Source: Burhinus oedicnemus (lineage: Eukaryota; Chordata; Aves; Charadriiformes; Burhinidae). Taken from it: a DNA stretch of 64,000 bases. A program made the position numbers and the translations under genes. This document shows, piece by piece, positions 46,661 through 58,306 of this stretch; positions within the stretch are counted from its first letter, which is position 1, and each line of letters opens with the position of its first letter. The DNA lies in assembly GCA_008921705.1 (NCBI GenBank), contig VFFE01006030.1, positions 137,836 through 201,835 on the forward strand, read 5' to 3'. The notes below the pieces were generated by a model that did not search any database, was not told where the DNA came from, and saw nothing but the letters and a program-made list of their open reading frames with translations.

Positions 46661-48665
46661 CCATAACCTACCGTAACCTAATGTGGGGAACGTGGTCCTC
46701 TGGAAAGCGTACTGTTAGGAACAAGCTCCACTTACGGGGAGCGGCAGAAGGCCCCAGGGCAGGTAGATCTGATCCCCCATCCCGCTATCTGTACTTTAAG
46801 CTTCTGGATTCAGGGTAATCCACCACCAGAGCCACCCCTGCCAAAGCAGTGGGCTAACTGCCCAAAGCAAAATCTGCCCGCCCTGGGCAGAAGCCACAGC
46901 TGAGCGTGTCTGCACCCCTGGCCTGAATTTGCCCTTGCGGTCAGGTAATGCAAAGAGCATTGCTTCAGACACGGGCAGCTCCACAAAAAAAACCCTGAAA
47001 ACCTTCTGACGCATTTTAATTTCATCCAGAGGTGCACGGGTTTTTTCCCCACCTGCTCTGATCCAAGCCTTAATTTTCCTCTGCGTTAGCTCTGCCAGCA
47101 TGAGCGAGCAGGCTCTTCTGGGCACCAAACGCACCCGTTTCCCTGTGCCTGCTCTGTTGCCCTGTGCCCCTCCTCAGCCCCAGCTTGGGCCAAGAACATC
47201 ATGTACCTGCTGGTGGGTGGTGCGCGTCAGTGCCTCCACTGCGCTGTTATGTTCCTCAAGCCAACACCAAAAGTTGTCCTTTTTCTTTTTTTTTTTTTTG
47301 TTTTGTTTTCCAAATAAGTGTGCTAGATTTATTGGGCAATGGAAACTTTCCATTCCAAATGACTCAAGTTACGCTGGAAATGGAAATATTTCTCAGCAGC
47401 CTTTTACACAGCTCCCTCCTCTTCCTTCTATCCGGAAGAGCTTTTAAACCCGCAAGATGAGCCGCGGGCGTCACTCGTTGCCCCCCCGCCCCCCCCCTTT
47501 CCCCAGCCTGAGGTGCAGGCTCCAGGTTGCTGAGGGCTCCAGCCCCCCTCGCTGGGAGCAAGGCGTCCTCAGCCAGCGTGAGGTCCAGATGCAGCCAGGC
47601 ACTTTGGATGCAATTGCTAGTCCCAACGCCAGACTTCTGGCTTGCTAGCGCTGTGATGGCGGCGTGTGCCTCCTTAACACGAGTGAGCGCTGTGCACTGG
47701 TAATCAGATCCACTGGGTCCAAATTCCTTCCCACCCACCCAGATATCAGCTCAGGGAGGCAGCTGGTGCTGTGCCAGCCTGCAGGAAAGTCCACACGTGA
47801 GGGTAGCTGGTGTGGGGGGACCCTGCGCTGCTTAGCGCAGTGCTTCTGCCCTCCCACTCTGATGTGGGGCGCCCCTGGGCTCCCCTGATCCCACATAGCT
47901 GTCTGGCAAAGCCAAGGTGATGCTATGTGGAAATGATAGACAGTACCTTGGTATCTGCTTTGAGCCTCATCCATCTCAAAGAGCTTGTCTATAAATGGAA
48001 TTATTTCAGAGTAGGGGAAAAGCTCTCGCTCTTCACTCCACACATGGTGTTACTTAGGCAGAGTAATTAACATGCAAATGCTACTTGCATCCAAATTAAT
48101 TGCTGAGCAAGGGCAGCACCCTGTGTCAGCAAGTCAGCCCAACCCTGGGTGACATGACTTTTGAAGGCAGCGCTCCCTGGGATGGGCAGCCGGGGCACAA
48201 AGAGCAGCGGGCTGTCGGTGTGACTCCCTGCTGGCACTCGGCACAGCTTGGCTCAGCCCTGGGGACGGTGCCTGGGCTGCTGCCCCCCTGCAGTGTCCCC
48301 TGTCAGCAGTCCCCCTCCCTGCCACCAGCCCCAAAACCTGCAGCAGCCCCTGGGTGCAGCTGGGAAGGGGTGACCCCGGTAGGGATACCTGTCCTCCCAC
48401 ACACCTTTGTAGCACAGCAGCCAGCTCTGCCTGGTGTGCGAGGTGATGAGGTGTGGGAAATATGTCGTCTGGGGTGACCTGGCCCCTGCAGGTCCCCCCC
48501 CACTCAAAGGAGTCGCAATAAAAAGCGTGCTTCCCTGCTGCAGCTGGCTGCTGGTGGGAAGACAGGTACTTCTTATGAGTGTGCTAATGGGCCCCCGGCA
48601 CACACATCCCCTGTCCCACGAAGCAGGCGTCTCCCCATGTCACAGCCTGGTGCTTCCATCCGCAG
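46661..48665. other. GC-rich non-coding stretch downstream of CpG island
   Basis: It contains a T-run at about 47287-47300, C-runs at 47481-47500 (G-quadruplex-prone on the minus strand) and the octamer/homeodomain word cluster at 48062-48104. No gene is recognised. If the CpG island is a + strand promoter, this would be first-intron sequence. Confidence 0.45.
48062..48104. promoter_or_regulatory. candidate enhancer core: octamer plus homeodomain words
   Basis: AGTAATTAACATGCAAATGC contains TAATTAA and a perfect POU octamer ATGCAAAT (48072-48079). CCAAATTAATTGCTGAGC follows 20 bases later. This dense AT-rich cluster sits in otherwise GC-rich surroundings, which is typical of conserved non-coding elements. 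Conservation was not tested. Confidence 0.25.
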
Positions 48666-48712
48666 GCATGGGGACCGCAGAGGATGAGTGTGGCCCCATT
48701 GCAGCCAGCGGG
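48666..48712 (+). other. candidate small first coding exon (15 codons)
   Basis: The flanks look like real splice sites: cttccatccgcag before 48666 and GG|gtgagtat after 48712. An ATG at 48668 has G at -3 and G at +4 and opens exactly 15 codons (MGTAEDECGPIAASG), ending in phase 0 at the donor. It lies 2.1 kb downstream of the CpG island, so it could be a second exon holding an alternative start for the next + strand gene. I do not recognise the peptide. It may be a chance match. Confidence 0.2.
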
Positions 48713-49998
48713 GTGAGTATGGTCTGTGCAGCTGAGCCAGCTGCAGGGAGCCCAAAGCATTTGGCCTCACGCTGGTGTAACCAAATGACTCATGTCACCC
48801 TGGTTTTCTGAGGAATAACAGGCGTCGGCAAGCCAGGGTGAGGCTGAGTCATTCTGGCCAGAGCGGGTGTATGCAAAGTGCAAGAGGCCATCTCAGATCT
48901 GTCCGCAGCGGGAGCACTGCCGTAGTCAAATTTGTATGGCTGGGTGGGACCCGGAGCCAGGGCTGGATCCGCGCCGCAGCAGTAACAGCATCTGATCAGC
49001 GTGCTGCCTGTTGCAGCGCGGCTGGAGACTTGGCTCTAAACGAGAGGTTAAAATAATCCCTCCCTGTCCTTCGGGGGTGTTGGATTTCCACTATGAGAAA
49101 CATCAGCTTGGATGAGAGATTTCTGATTGAAGCACTGCTTTGCTGCAGTTCTGCGGGGTGATGGAGAGAGCAAGTCATGCCTTGGTTTTTTCCCCCTTCC
49201 CAGCTCTAGCACTGTGTCTACTGTTTGCTGTCTTCCCCTCAGTCTGCACCCAGACTTTCTTCTGCATCCCACTGGGGTTTTGTTTGCATTACCTACAGGG
49301 AAGCTTTTAAATCTGGATAGTTTCTCTCTAAATAATAGTGATAATTAAAAAAACAAACAAAAGAAAACACCTTTTCAGTTTGTACTGTGTTGTACATCAA
49401 ATCTGTATCAATAATCAACAATTATTTGTAAATCACTTCTATGGATTTCATATTAAATATTACTTCTCAAAGCCCTAAAGAGAAGATGAGAGACCTTGCT
49501 CTTCACCTTAAATGTGACTGAGACCTCAGGATTCCTGCACAGGTGGCTGCACTGGGCAGCACTGACAAGCACTCACAGTTACTCCAGTAAAGCTCCAGAG
49601 CTTGGAGCCCTGTAATTATGAAAAACACCACATTTTCATTTAAAAATAATCAAGAGTCTTTCCAGGCCTGGGGTGTGTGTGTGGGGAAGTGTGAATAATG
49701 AGCCTACAAGCCTCACATTTCTCAAATGAAGCAGCAAACAAAAACCCTACAGATTCCTTTAAAAAAAAAAAAATCTTGGCTTTTTTTAGCCATCTTCATG
49801 ACACTTGAAAGCCTTGCATATGATTTTTTTTTTTTTAATTACTTCTCCTCCCCCACACCAAAAAAGCTGAGGAGCTGGCAATAAAAAGGCAGCCATTAAT
49901 CCACCCATCAAGTGGTTCTGAAAATACAAGCTGTGGCAACTTAGCTGAGATGGATGGTGGTGCCGGGCTGGCTGTGTACGTAGCCAGGGAGGAGCCTT

Positions 49999-50008
49999 CT
50001 ATATTTAA
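49999..50008. promoter_or_regulatory. MEF2-like site
   Basis: CTATATTTAA fits the MEF2 consensus YTAWWWWTAR. It sits in an AT-rich island with TTAATTAGG about 45 bases downstream. A single motif carries little weight. Confidence 0.2.
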
Positions 50009-53000
50009 AAGGCTAATATGGTGGTTAGAGCAGAAAATAAGACAAGTGAGTCCGTTAATTAGGAATAGAAAGCCTCAGTCCCTGCAGCTCTGGTATACAT
50101 CACAATTTTCTCCAGCCCTTGGCTTCCTCTCCACCGTGGTTATTGCATCTTTCTTGTTCATCTTCTATTTGATTATGAGGTCTTGGAGCAAAGGCTTTCT
50201 TGTCCCAGCACAGTAGGGCAGTCAGCTGTAATGCCCTTTCCTACTCTTCAGGTCCCTAAAAGCGTTTCTTGGTGATCCCCATAATAAATGGCAATAGCTC
50301 CCACAACTGCTCGATGTTAGGCGAGATGCCTTTCACCTCAGGGTGCCGTTTAATAGCAAAGGATTAATGGCAAAGGATCACCTGCTGCTGGCATTAGCAA
50401 CCAGAAGAAGATGTTTCTTTGAAGCATCGACTTCCAAAATTTTCCAGTACCCAGTGTCATAGCAATGTTCTGATTGAGCAGCCTTGAAAAAGCCAAAATA
50501 TTTGACCTTCAAGATTTCAAAATCAATGAGTTTTGTAACTTGTGGCTCCGTGCGGGACTAAAGGAGTCATACCAAAATTTGGGAGAGCAAGCACTGCTGT
50601 GTTGGTTTTGGCCCGGTATTCGAAGCAGGAAGTGCACGAGGTCTCAGGAAGCCAGTTTCCACAAATCCAGCCTAATTTTGGCAAATTCAGGAGGCTTGGA
50701 AAGGACAGTCAGCTCTTACATGACCTTAATCACGTGGAAGCGGGAGGGTGGGAAGAAGTCTGGTTCCAGGATATTTGAGGGTTTCCTCACTGCTGACAAA
50801 CAGCCCAAGTTTTACACAACAAGCGCTGCACACGTCTGTCCCGGCCAGTCAGAGATGCTAAGCCTCAGGCTCTGGGTGCGGTACTCGCTTGGACCTGCGC
50901 TGCTTGTGAGTCTCACAAGCGGCGTGAAAGGCGATGGTGTTTCCCCACACCTCCATGTTGGGTGTCACTGGTTGGCCTTACCTAGTGTGCTTTTTCTTTG
51001 TAGGCTAGCAAGGCCTGTTTCCCTGCTCTGGTGAGACAGGGAAAGGATGTCTTGGGCTCATCCAGCAAAAGCAAAGGCTGGTTTGTGGATATTCTCAGAG
51101 AACAGGGTAGGAGTGGGTATCTCCCCATCAGACAGTCATTGTAATGCTCCCAAAGGCTGCACTAGACTATCAAAACCAGTAATTCCCTGGGGTGATGATG
51201 ATCTGTACCACACTCGCTCTGGCTTCTTTGTGTTGCCCCACAGCTGAGAAACCATCCTGCAGCAATCAAAAGATGGTTTTCCATCAGAGGTCCATTACAC
51301 TTAATCCCAGCCATCTGTAAAGCTCTCTGCTCCACCTGCAGCCTTAAGGTACCTTTTCTCCTTAATAATTCAGTGCCTCTAGATATGCACAGTAAAGATT
51401 TGGCTCCTCTCAGCAGGGACTTTGCTTCCCAGGTGGCAGGCAGTAGTAATGCTGCCCTTTCCCTCTGGGATGGGTTTGCCTCAGCAGATACTGAGAGGCA
51501 GAAATGCAGCTTTTCCCTCAGCACTGGAGAGCTTCCATCTCCACCTGAACCTCCCTGAAAAAGCCAGTTTTAGCAAAGCTGTAGCCCTCCAGATTTGATC
51601 TCCTGCTGCGATTCCTGGTGGAATCCAATGTGGGGCATCCCAGGGCTTCCCAACAGCAACCAATGTGGGGCTGCCTCATCAGCATGGGGCTGGTGGGGTG
51701 ACCCCACATCCCTGGCAGCTTCCTATGGCTGGTGGTGCTGAGCTGATTTATCATCCATGGTTCCCTCTGTCCCGTGACCACTCCCAGCTGTGCCAGCACC
51801 CGGCGTGAAAGAGCCTGTTGTTCCCCATGAAGGGTATAGTCTTGCCAGGTATATCATGTCCTCGTTAAGGGAGGGCTGCTTGTCTTCTAACCCATGGTGG
51901 AGGTTTCAGCGTGCCCTTGGTTATGTCTCCGTCCACTTGTACAAAGCAGCCGGGGCCGGAGTCTGGATGTGGGGAGCGTGGGGGTGCACACACACACGTG
52001 CTCCTTCCCCATGGCTGGCCGAGGGCTGAGTGACCTGCACACCCCCCACACCAGGCTTCTGCCCTGAAACGCTGTCATCTGAGGAAATTTAATTAGACAG
52101 CAAGAAACAAGCGGAAAGCAAGGGGAGTTAAATGGGTGGTTAAGGGAGAGAAAAGTAGTGAGATTGTTTTTAGCCTTCCCCCGTGGACAGTGAAGATGCC
52201 CCCTCTTGCTGCTGCACCTGAGAGCACTCACAGCTGCAGGCATCCCTCTCTTGACCTTTAACCTTGGCCACACTGATTTTTTTCATGTCTCTTAAATTGA
52301 CTGCTAGTCATACGTGAAGAAAGTCCAGAAATAAGCTGAAAACCCAAGCCGCCCCCCAGCTGATATGACCAGTGTGAGCAGGAACCCAGGACAGGGCTCC
52401 TCGAGCCGGTGGGAGGGGAAGCCAGGCACCACTGCAAAGCTCTCTCTGTGGCTTCCCTGCTTTTACCGAATCCCCATGAGTATCAGGAGTGCTATGGGGG
52501 CACGGGGGACACGGGACCAACCACACTTCATTTAGTCTCCCAGACAAAGTTAAAAAGGCCAAACCTGCTGCCCTCCGCAGGTCTGCAGGCAGGCACCCCT
52601 GCGGGGAGGGTGGGATGCAGCAGCCAAGGACACTGATGTGCATCTCGAGGTACCCGAGCAGAGGAGCTGGCTGCTCCTGGGGTAAGCTGGCCCCAGCTGC
52701 AGGGGACAAGGGACACCTGGAAAGCTACGCAGGGAGAGGGGTGGCCGGCATGCACGGGGGCTGGGTCCGGCACCAGCAGGTCTGAGCAGTGCCTGGCAGC
52801 ACGGCCCCTCTGCCAGGCACCACAGCCGGTCTCACCAGCCCTCCCACCTGCCTGGTGTGCGGCCACATTTGTGGTTTCTGCTGCAGTAGTTTTCCATTGG
52901 GGAACGTGCACGAGGCTGGGTATTTTCCAGAAAGTGAGACAGAAACGTTGACATCTTCCAGGACCCCGCAGTCATCAGCTGGTACAGCTGACTCATTTTT

Positions 53001-56000
53001 ATCTTCTTTTGAGGGCTGTGCCTGCCTCTATGCCTCTTCGTCTCTCCCCACCCCTCCGTCTCACCCCGGCACAGCCACTGCCTTGCTTCCCTGCGCGTGT
53101 GAATGCCGCCAGCACTGCCAGCGCCCCAGGGTGGCTCTGACCACTTGCGTGGCATGTGCCACGCAGGAGGCAAGAGCCAGCCTGCTCCATCCCTCCTCCT
53201 AGCTAAAACTCCAGAAACCTTGCCGGTCTCTCCTCCTCTCCCAGGTTTCTCACCTGGCCTCTCTGCATCCTCTGATTTGGCTCATCAGGGTCCTCTGCGC
53301 TCTCCGAGCTGCCCACAGCTGCCTGCAGACCCTCCCCCCTGCCCTTTGCTAGCATTCTTGGATGCTTAGACCCTCTGTGCCTTTACTGCTGCATCCTCCC
53401 TCCTCATCCTCCCCCCCTGCCCCACCATGCCTGCAGGCAAGGCGAGGAAGCCCCCCAATGTGGGGTGGCAATTCAGCTGGCATGTGGTGTGATGGTCAGC
53501 ATCGTCGTGTGGGGGACAAAGTTTTAACCAAGGCTCTGCAGAGGTACTTATAAGCTGGGTCGTGCAGTCCCAGCCACCCCTTCTCTGTGAGGGAGGGAAG
53601 TAATATTACTCCTATTTTAAACGTCCTTAATTGCTCACCCCACATTTTTCTGAAACTGGAGTATTTTTGCCCTGCACCTGCCTTTTCCAACCCCCTGGAG
53701 CCCTCTCCTTTCAGCTGAGCTATGGTGCGCATCTGTGCCCCCCACCCTTGACCCCCATTAGCCCCAGAGAGGGCAGCAGGGACAGCCCCTGCCACGCAGC
53801 CTTGGGACACCTTCACCCTTTCTTGGCTCAGAGGGTGAACGAGGAGAGCTGCTGCGCTTCTCCAGCGCAGTGGCTCGCGGCTCCACAGGCACTCAGTCGT
53901 TATCTTAATGAACAGGCTTATCTCAGGATCTTTTCCATGAGAGCAGGGCACAGGCAGCAGGAAGGCAGGCTGTCCCCAAGGCCTTTTCCAATAGCCCTTT
54001 AGCTCCCCTTCACGTTCCCCCTCTTCCCCATCCCTCTGTCTCAGCTCTCGGCCGGCATGATTCCAGCCAACTTACATGCACACAGCTTGGATGCACGTGT
54101 CCTGTTTACCACGATAAAAAGAGCCAGCAGATGTACAAACGCAAGCAGAGATGCAGGCAGGCGCTGGACGCGGGGAGAGGCACACGAGCGTGACCAAGCA
54201 GAAAAATACAGATGCACATAAATGCGCATGTAGCCGCTAGGCAGCCTGAGCAATTAGGAGCAAGACACGCGCTGGGGCTAAAGCAGACATGCAAACGTGG
54301 GTGCACGTGCAGGCAGGCACATGGGGACAGGACACCTGAAAATGCCCAGGAAGAGAAAGACAGAGCCAGGCAGGGAAACAGCAGGCAGGTAAAGCGGGAC
54401 AAGGACGGGAAGAGTTTCAGAGGAGAGCGGGCAGGAGCTGCTGTGCCGGCTGTGCGCACAGGCGTGTGCCACGGCCCCTTTTCCCAAGGGAAGGGGCGAG
54501 CGGCTGGATGAGTCTGGCCTCCTCCCTCCTCGCCGGTCAGATCCAGACCGTAGACAGCAGCTGCTTTCAGCGCCAGGACCCACCCGGAGCAGCCGCACTC
54601 ATTTACAGACAGTTTCCTGCCCTTGGCTGCCTTACAAAACCTTGCAGTGAAAATTACGGTGAAAGAAGTTTGTTGAATGTTGTGTTGAATGCTGACCTGC
54701 ACAAGCCGAAGCCCAACGGCCCAGAAATGCGGGCTCATTAATGCCTCCTTGCATTATGAGGAGAGAAAGTAAAATCCTCACTTGGCTGGGAAATTTTGAG
54801 GCTGTGTCCCAGCTGCAGTACTTGCTTGGCAGCTCCAGCCTCTTGCTATAGACTTGACCTGACTAATCCTTTCCCTCTTGGCTCCTTGATCTCCCCAAGC
54901 AGTCTCCCCTCCCTCCCCCAAGAAGGAGAAGGATCAAGTCCCAGTCTCCAACAAGAAGGTTTATGGAGCCCCCTTGTAACAGGAGGTCCAGAATGCACGA
55001 GAGCTGTGAACGGGGCTGCCCAGAGGTGCCCTGCCCAGAGCTCGCCTCACACACCTCCTCCTCTTGCTCCCCTGGCTTTGTGGATGGGGAAACCAAATCC
55101 CCGTCGCTAGCTCTGAGCCACCAGGGTCTGCTCGTGGTCACTTCCTGGAGACACAGGCTTTATTCCTTGGACCAGTGGATGGCTTTTGGCACGGGAGCCA
55201 AATCAGTGAATGGAAACATCCTCTCTGCAAGCTGCAGTGACATCCTGCTATTGTTGGCACCCCTTGGCAGGTTTGTTCAGCTGCTTTGTACCCGTTGACA
55301 TCTCCGGGCTTTCATCAGTGCATCGGTATCACCATAAGGCACATGGGCTTCCTGACCTAGTGCCCAAGGAAAGCCCTCTTCTCCTGTTTACGGTCAGGAT
55401 GCGAAAGTAAAGGAAGTTGAAATGCTACTCAGGAATCCACTCCAGGCTTTAATCATGACTGTCATTGCTAGAAGACGTGGGCAATGTTGAAAAATAATCA
55501 CGGTGCTGTGTAATAGGATGCAGATGTTCAGGTTGTGATCTATCCAGACACTGTGACCTCCTGGCTACTGAAAGACAAGCCCTAATCAAAACTCTGGAGC
55601 TGAAAAAAGTTGCTCCCACAAGCCTCCAAGAAATCAGGAAGAGCTTTGTGTGCGATCAGTAGACGCACAGTGGCTCTGGCCAGGACTTTGGTTGGGGCAG
55701 GACAGATCTCCCTGTTGACAGTACGGGAGAGCTGCAGTGGCCTCTCCTTGTGCCATTGCTGCCTGGGGGGACAGGAGTGAATCACTGCCCAGTGCTGGGG
55801 TTCACCCCCAATCTCGGCCATAAACATGCACTGACACTATTTAGGGTATATGGGAGAATCTGTTCGCATGCTGCTGGGGCATCCCCAGTCACAAACGAAG
55901 GGGCGGAGGTGACATTCCCACAGTGGCAGCTCCTTTCTCCCCCACCCAGCCCACCTCCAGGCACAGCATAGGGCAGCTCGGGTTAACCATGGCTGGGGCT

Positions 56001-56071
56001 ATTTTGGAAAAGCCTCTGGCAAGACAAGAAAACTAAAATTATGAGTGTCTTGTAAGCTGTAGGGTATTAAG

Positions 56072-56100
56072 GTATATACACGCGCATGTGTACATACACA
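56072..56100. repeat. alternating purine-pyrimidine tract (Z-DNA-prone)
   Basis: GTATATACACGCGCATGTGTACATACACA alternates purine and pyrimidine over nearly its whole length, with CGCG at the centre. Confidence 0.7.
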
Positions 56101-58192
56101 TAGGTGTACACCCACATCTCCCTGTGGAGGGGAATGGGTTCCTTTCCATGCATGGTGGCTGTGTTTGTCCTGTCCTGCTCTTTCCCATGCTGGAGCCAGC
56201 TGTCTGGGAGTTGCCAGGGCAGCTTTGGGAAGAGCAGAGGAGGAAACTGCCTTCTCCTATGGATGGTTGCAGTCCTGCTGTGCCCTCGGGAGGCAAAATT
56301 GTGCAGACCTCCTTCAGCTGCCGCAGTGACCCTTCCCACAGCCACAAGAGAGCTGGGGTGGGGAGAGGAGGTCAGGAAGGCACCTCCACAGCCAGTCATG
56401 CCATCTTACCTGGACTCCTTCTCCCCTCTCTTCCAACCCTTGGCATTCCCAATGGCGTCTGCACTGGCTGTCTTGGCTAGGGACTGCTGAGCCATGGTGA
56501 ACAGGTGGGCGGGGCAGCACTGCTCTCCAAGGAGGAAGAGGAGGCAGAGACAGGGGATCAGGACTCCCCTCTGCATCTTCCCGCAGTACCTGATCCTCAC
56601 TGAAGCTCCCAGTAACAACTGATGCACCGGCCAAAAATAAGCAGCACAGACACTCTCCCTGCCGTACACACATTCTCAGCACACACAGCTATGGCAAATC
56701 CAAAAATAGCAAAGTTAGATAAATAGAGAGAAGAGTTTACAAATTTCTGAGAGGGTGAAAATCAGCAGTGCTCGCTAAGGAGGGGAGCTTTTTTTAACTA
56801 GAAAGCTTTTTCTTTCTGCAGATTCTTTCCCAGCACAGAATAAAAGATAATTTACTTTCAAAGCAAAATGACCTGAAACATGAAGACTGTTTGACAGAAA
56901 ATGATGCTGAGGCCTGCACTACAGCAGAGAGAAAATTTGTGGCAAATCCATTCCTGCAAGACAGAGAACAGCCTGAGCCTGAAGTTTTCTTCTTCACAGC
57001 TGTATCACTTTCTGCCTGCTGAAAGCCTGAGTGAGTAGTTATTTAGGAAGCATATAGGAACGGAAATATGGAATCTCACTGGAACAGGAAACTGAGATGC
57101 CTGTTTTTTCTCCCAGCTCTGCTGAAAGCTTCCTGCATGAGCTGGATAAATCACCTTGCTTCGACAGATCATGGTACCAGCTTCACTCGAGTCAGTGAGG
57201 CACGTTCACCTGCCCTTAAAAGTCAGCAGCACCTGGAAAACCTCCACACACTGCAAACAGACTACTTTTAAATCAGTATTTTCAGTCACAGCTGATCCTC
57301 ATGCCGTACTTGATGAGGATGAGGGAAACACAGGGCCATACGTTGCCTGCTGGGGATGCACCATCCTCTGCCAGTGGTCCTAGAAGCCGCAGGGGTGCAG
57401 CTGAGGCTGGGGAGAGGGGCTGGACCCCATCCTCGTTTTACTGACAAATAGGCACTGGGTGCCCCAACGGAGAAGCCGAAACTCCTTCCCAAGCTCCTGT
57501 GCTTTCAGTGCCGGGCCCGCTGGGACAGCCAGCTGCTGCACTGTGTATAGGGCAGCCCTGGGGACGCTCACCCGGCTGAGCCACTGCTCGGCTTTCAAAC
57601 CAGACAGGGTGCATTGGGTGTACCGGAGACCCTGCCGGTGCCCCTTTCTGAAAGGAGCATTGTTATTCCACGGAAATGACCTTTGGAGTCCAAATGTCTT
57701 TATTTAAAATGAAACAAAACCAACCCTAACCGCTCTTTAAGGAAAAACAAATTAGTTGTTATTGCTGCACAGCTCTAAATATGCCGTGGTAATCTTCCAT
57801 GCTTCTCTCTCTGACAGGTCAGTCAATACATGGTGCTGCCTTAACTCATCGCTGCCACTGCTCCCACGCAGGTGAGAACGGCAGGGAAACTGGCAGGTCT
57901 CCTCCCACACCTCGTGTTGATTTCCCCCTCAGAAAAAAGATCTTAAAATGACCAGAAGAGCAGGAAAATGGTTCTGTTGGTTTCACGCTGTTGAGCCGGA
58001 AGAAAAACCCACCGCAAGTCTGAAGGTTTTTTTGCTTTTTTTTTTTAAAAAAAAACCCACTGTATTCTCTCTAGGTCTCTCCTCTTTCTTCTTTTTCTGC
58101 CACGAGTTTCTGGCTCTTTTCAAGCATCCCTCTTTGCTGTCACTCCTGTGGAAGGCTGCAGGAGCTCTGCTTCATCTGGCTGGGCGGTGAAA

Positions 58193-58306
58193 ATGAACCG
58201 TAAAATTTGGAAATCAGTCGGTCTGGCTGCGCTGCTTGCTTGCTTGCTTTTTAGAGACAGTGAAGCACAAAGAGTTTCCCAGCCAAGCTTTGCGGTAGCA
58301 AAAAAG
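58193..58306 (+). other. candidate first exon encoding a signal peptide (38 codons)
   Basis: An ATG with A at -3 opens MNRKIWKSVGLAALLACLLF, then RDSEAQRVSQPSFAVAKK, up to an AAG|gtgtgt donor at 58307 in phase 0. The basic start, 12-residue hydrophobic core and SEA|Q cleavage-like end fit a secretory signal. It matches no protein I recognise and has no visible promoter. The hydrophobic core partly comes from a GCTT simple repeat, so chance is quite possible. Confidence 0.2.

Larger units (their letters stand above)
48713..58192. other. GC-moderate region without recognised genes
   Basis: No exon with recognisable homology. It holds simple A/T runs (49761-49773, 49826-49838), a MEF2-like site (49999-50008), CA/GCA-rich degenerate sequence at about 54060-54400, and an alternating purine-pyrimidine tract at 56072-56100. 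Open frames of 100-210 codons appear on both strands and overlap each other, as expected from chance at this base composition. Confidence 0.5.

Noticed and set aside
46165..46818. 217-codon plus-strand open frame across the CpG island, with 146- and 110-codon antisense frames
   Set aside because: All frames are long here because stops are rare in GC-rich DNA. The translation is dominated by the tandem duplication and Arg/Pro/Gly runs and has no recognisable domain.
51004..51030. 27-bp possible micro-exon between ctttttctttgtag and gtgaga
   Set aside because: It is too short to judge, there is no flanking gene to splice to, and single acceptor/donor pairs are common by chance.
50474..51034. 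186-codon plus-strand open frame
   Set aside because: No recognisable domain, no splice or promoter context, and Trp/Ser-rich composition like neighbouring chance frames.
54106..54738. 210-codon minus-strand open frame
   Set aside because: It lies over degenerate GCA/CA-rich sequence that gives Cys/Leu/Ser runs. There is no homology, and equally long frames occur on the other strand.
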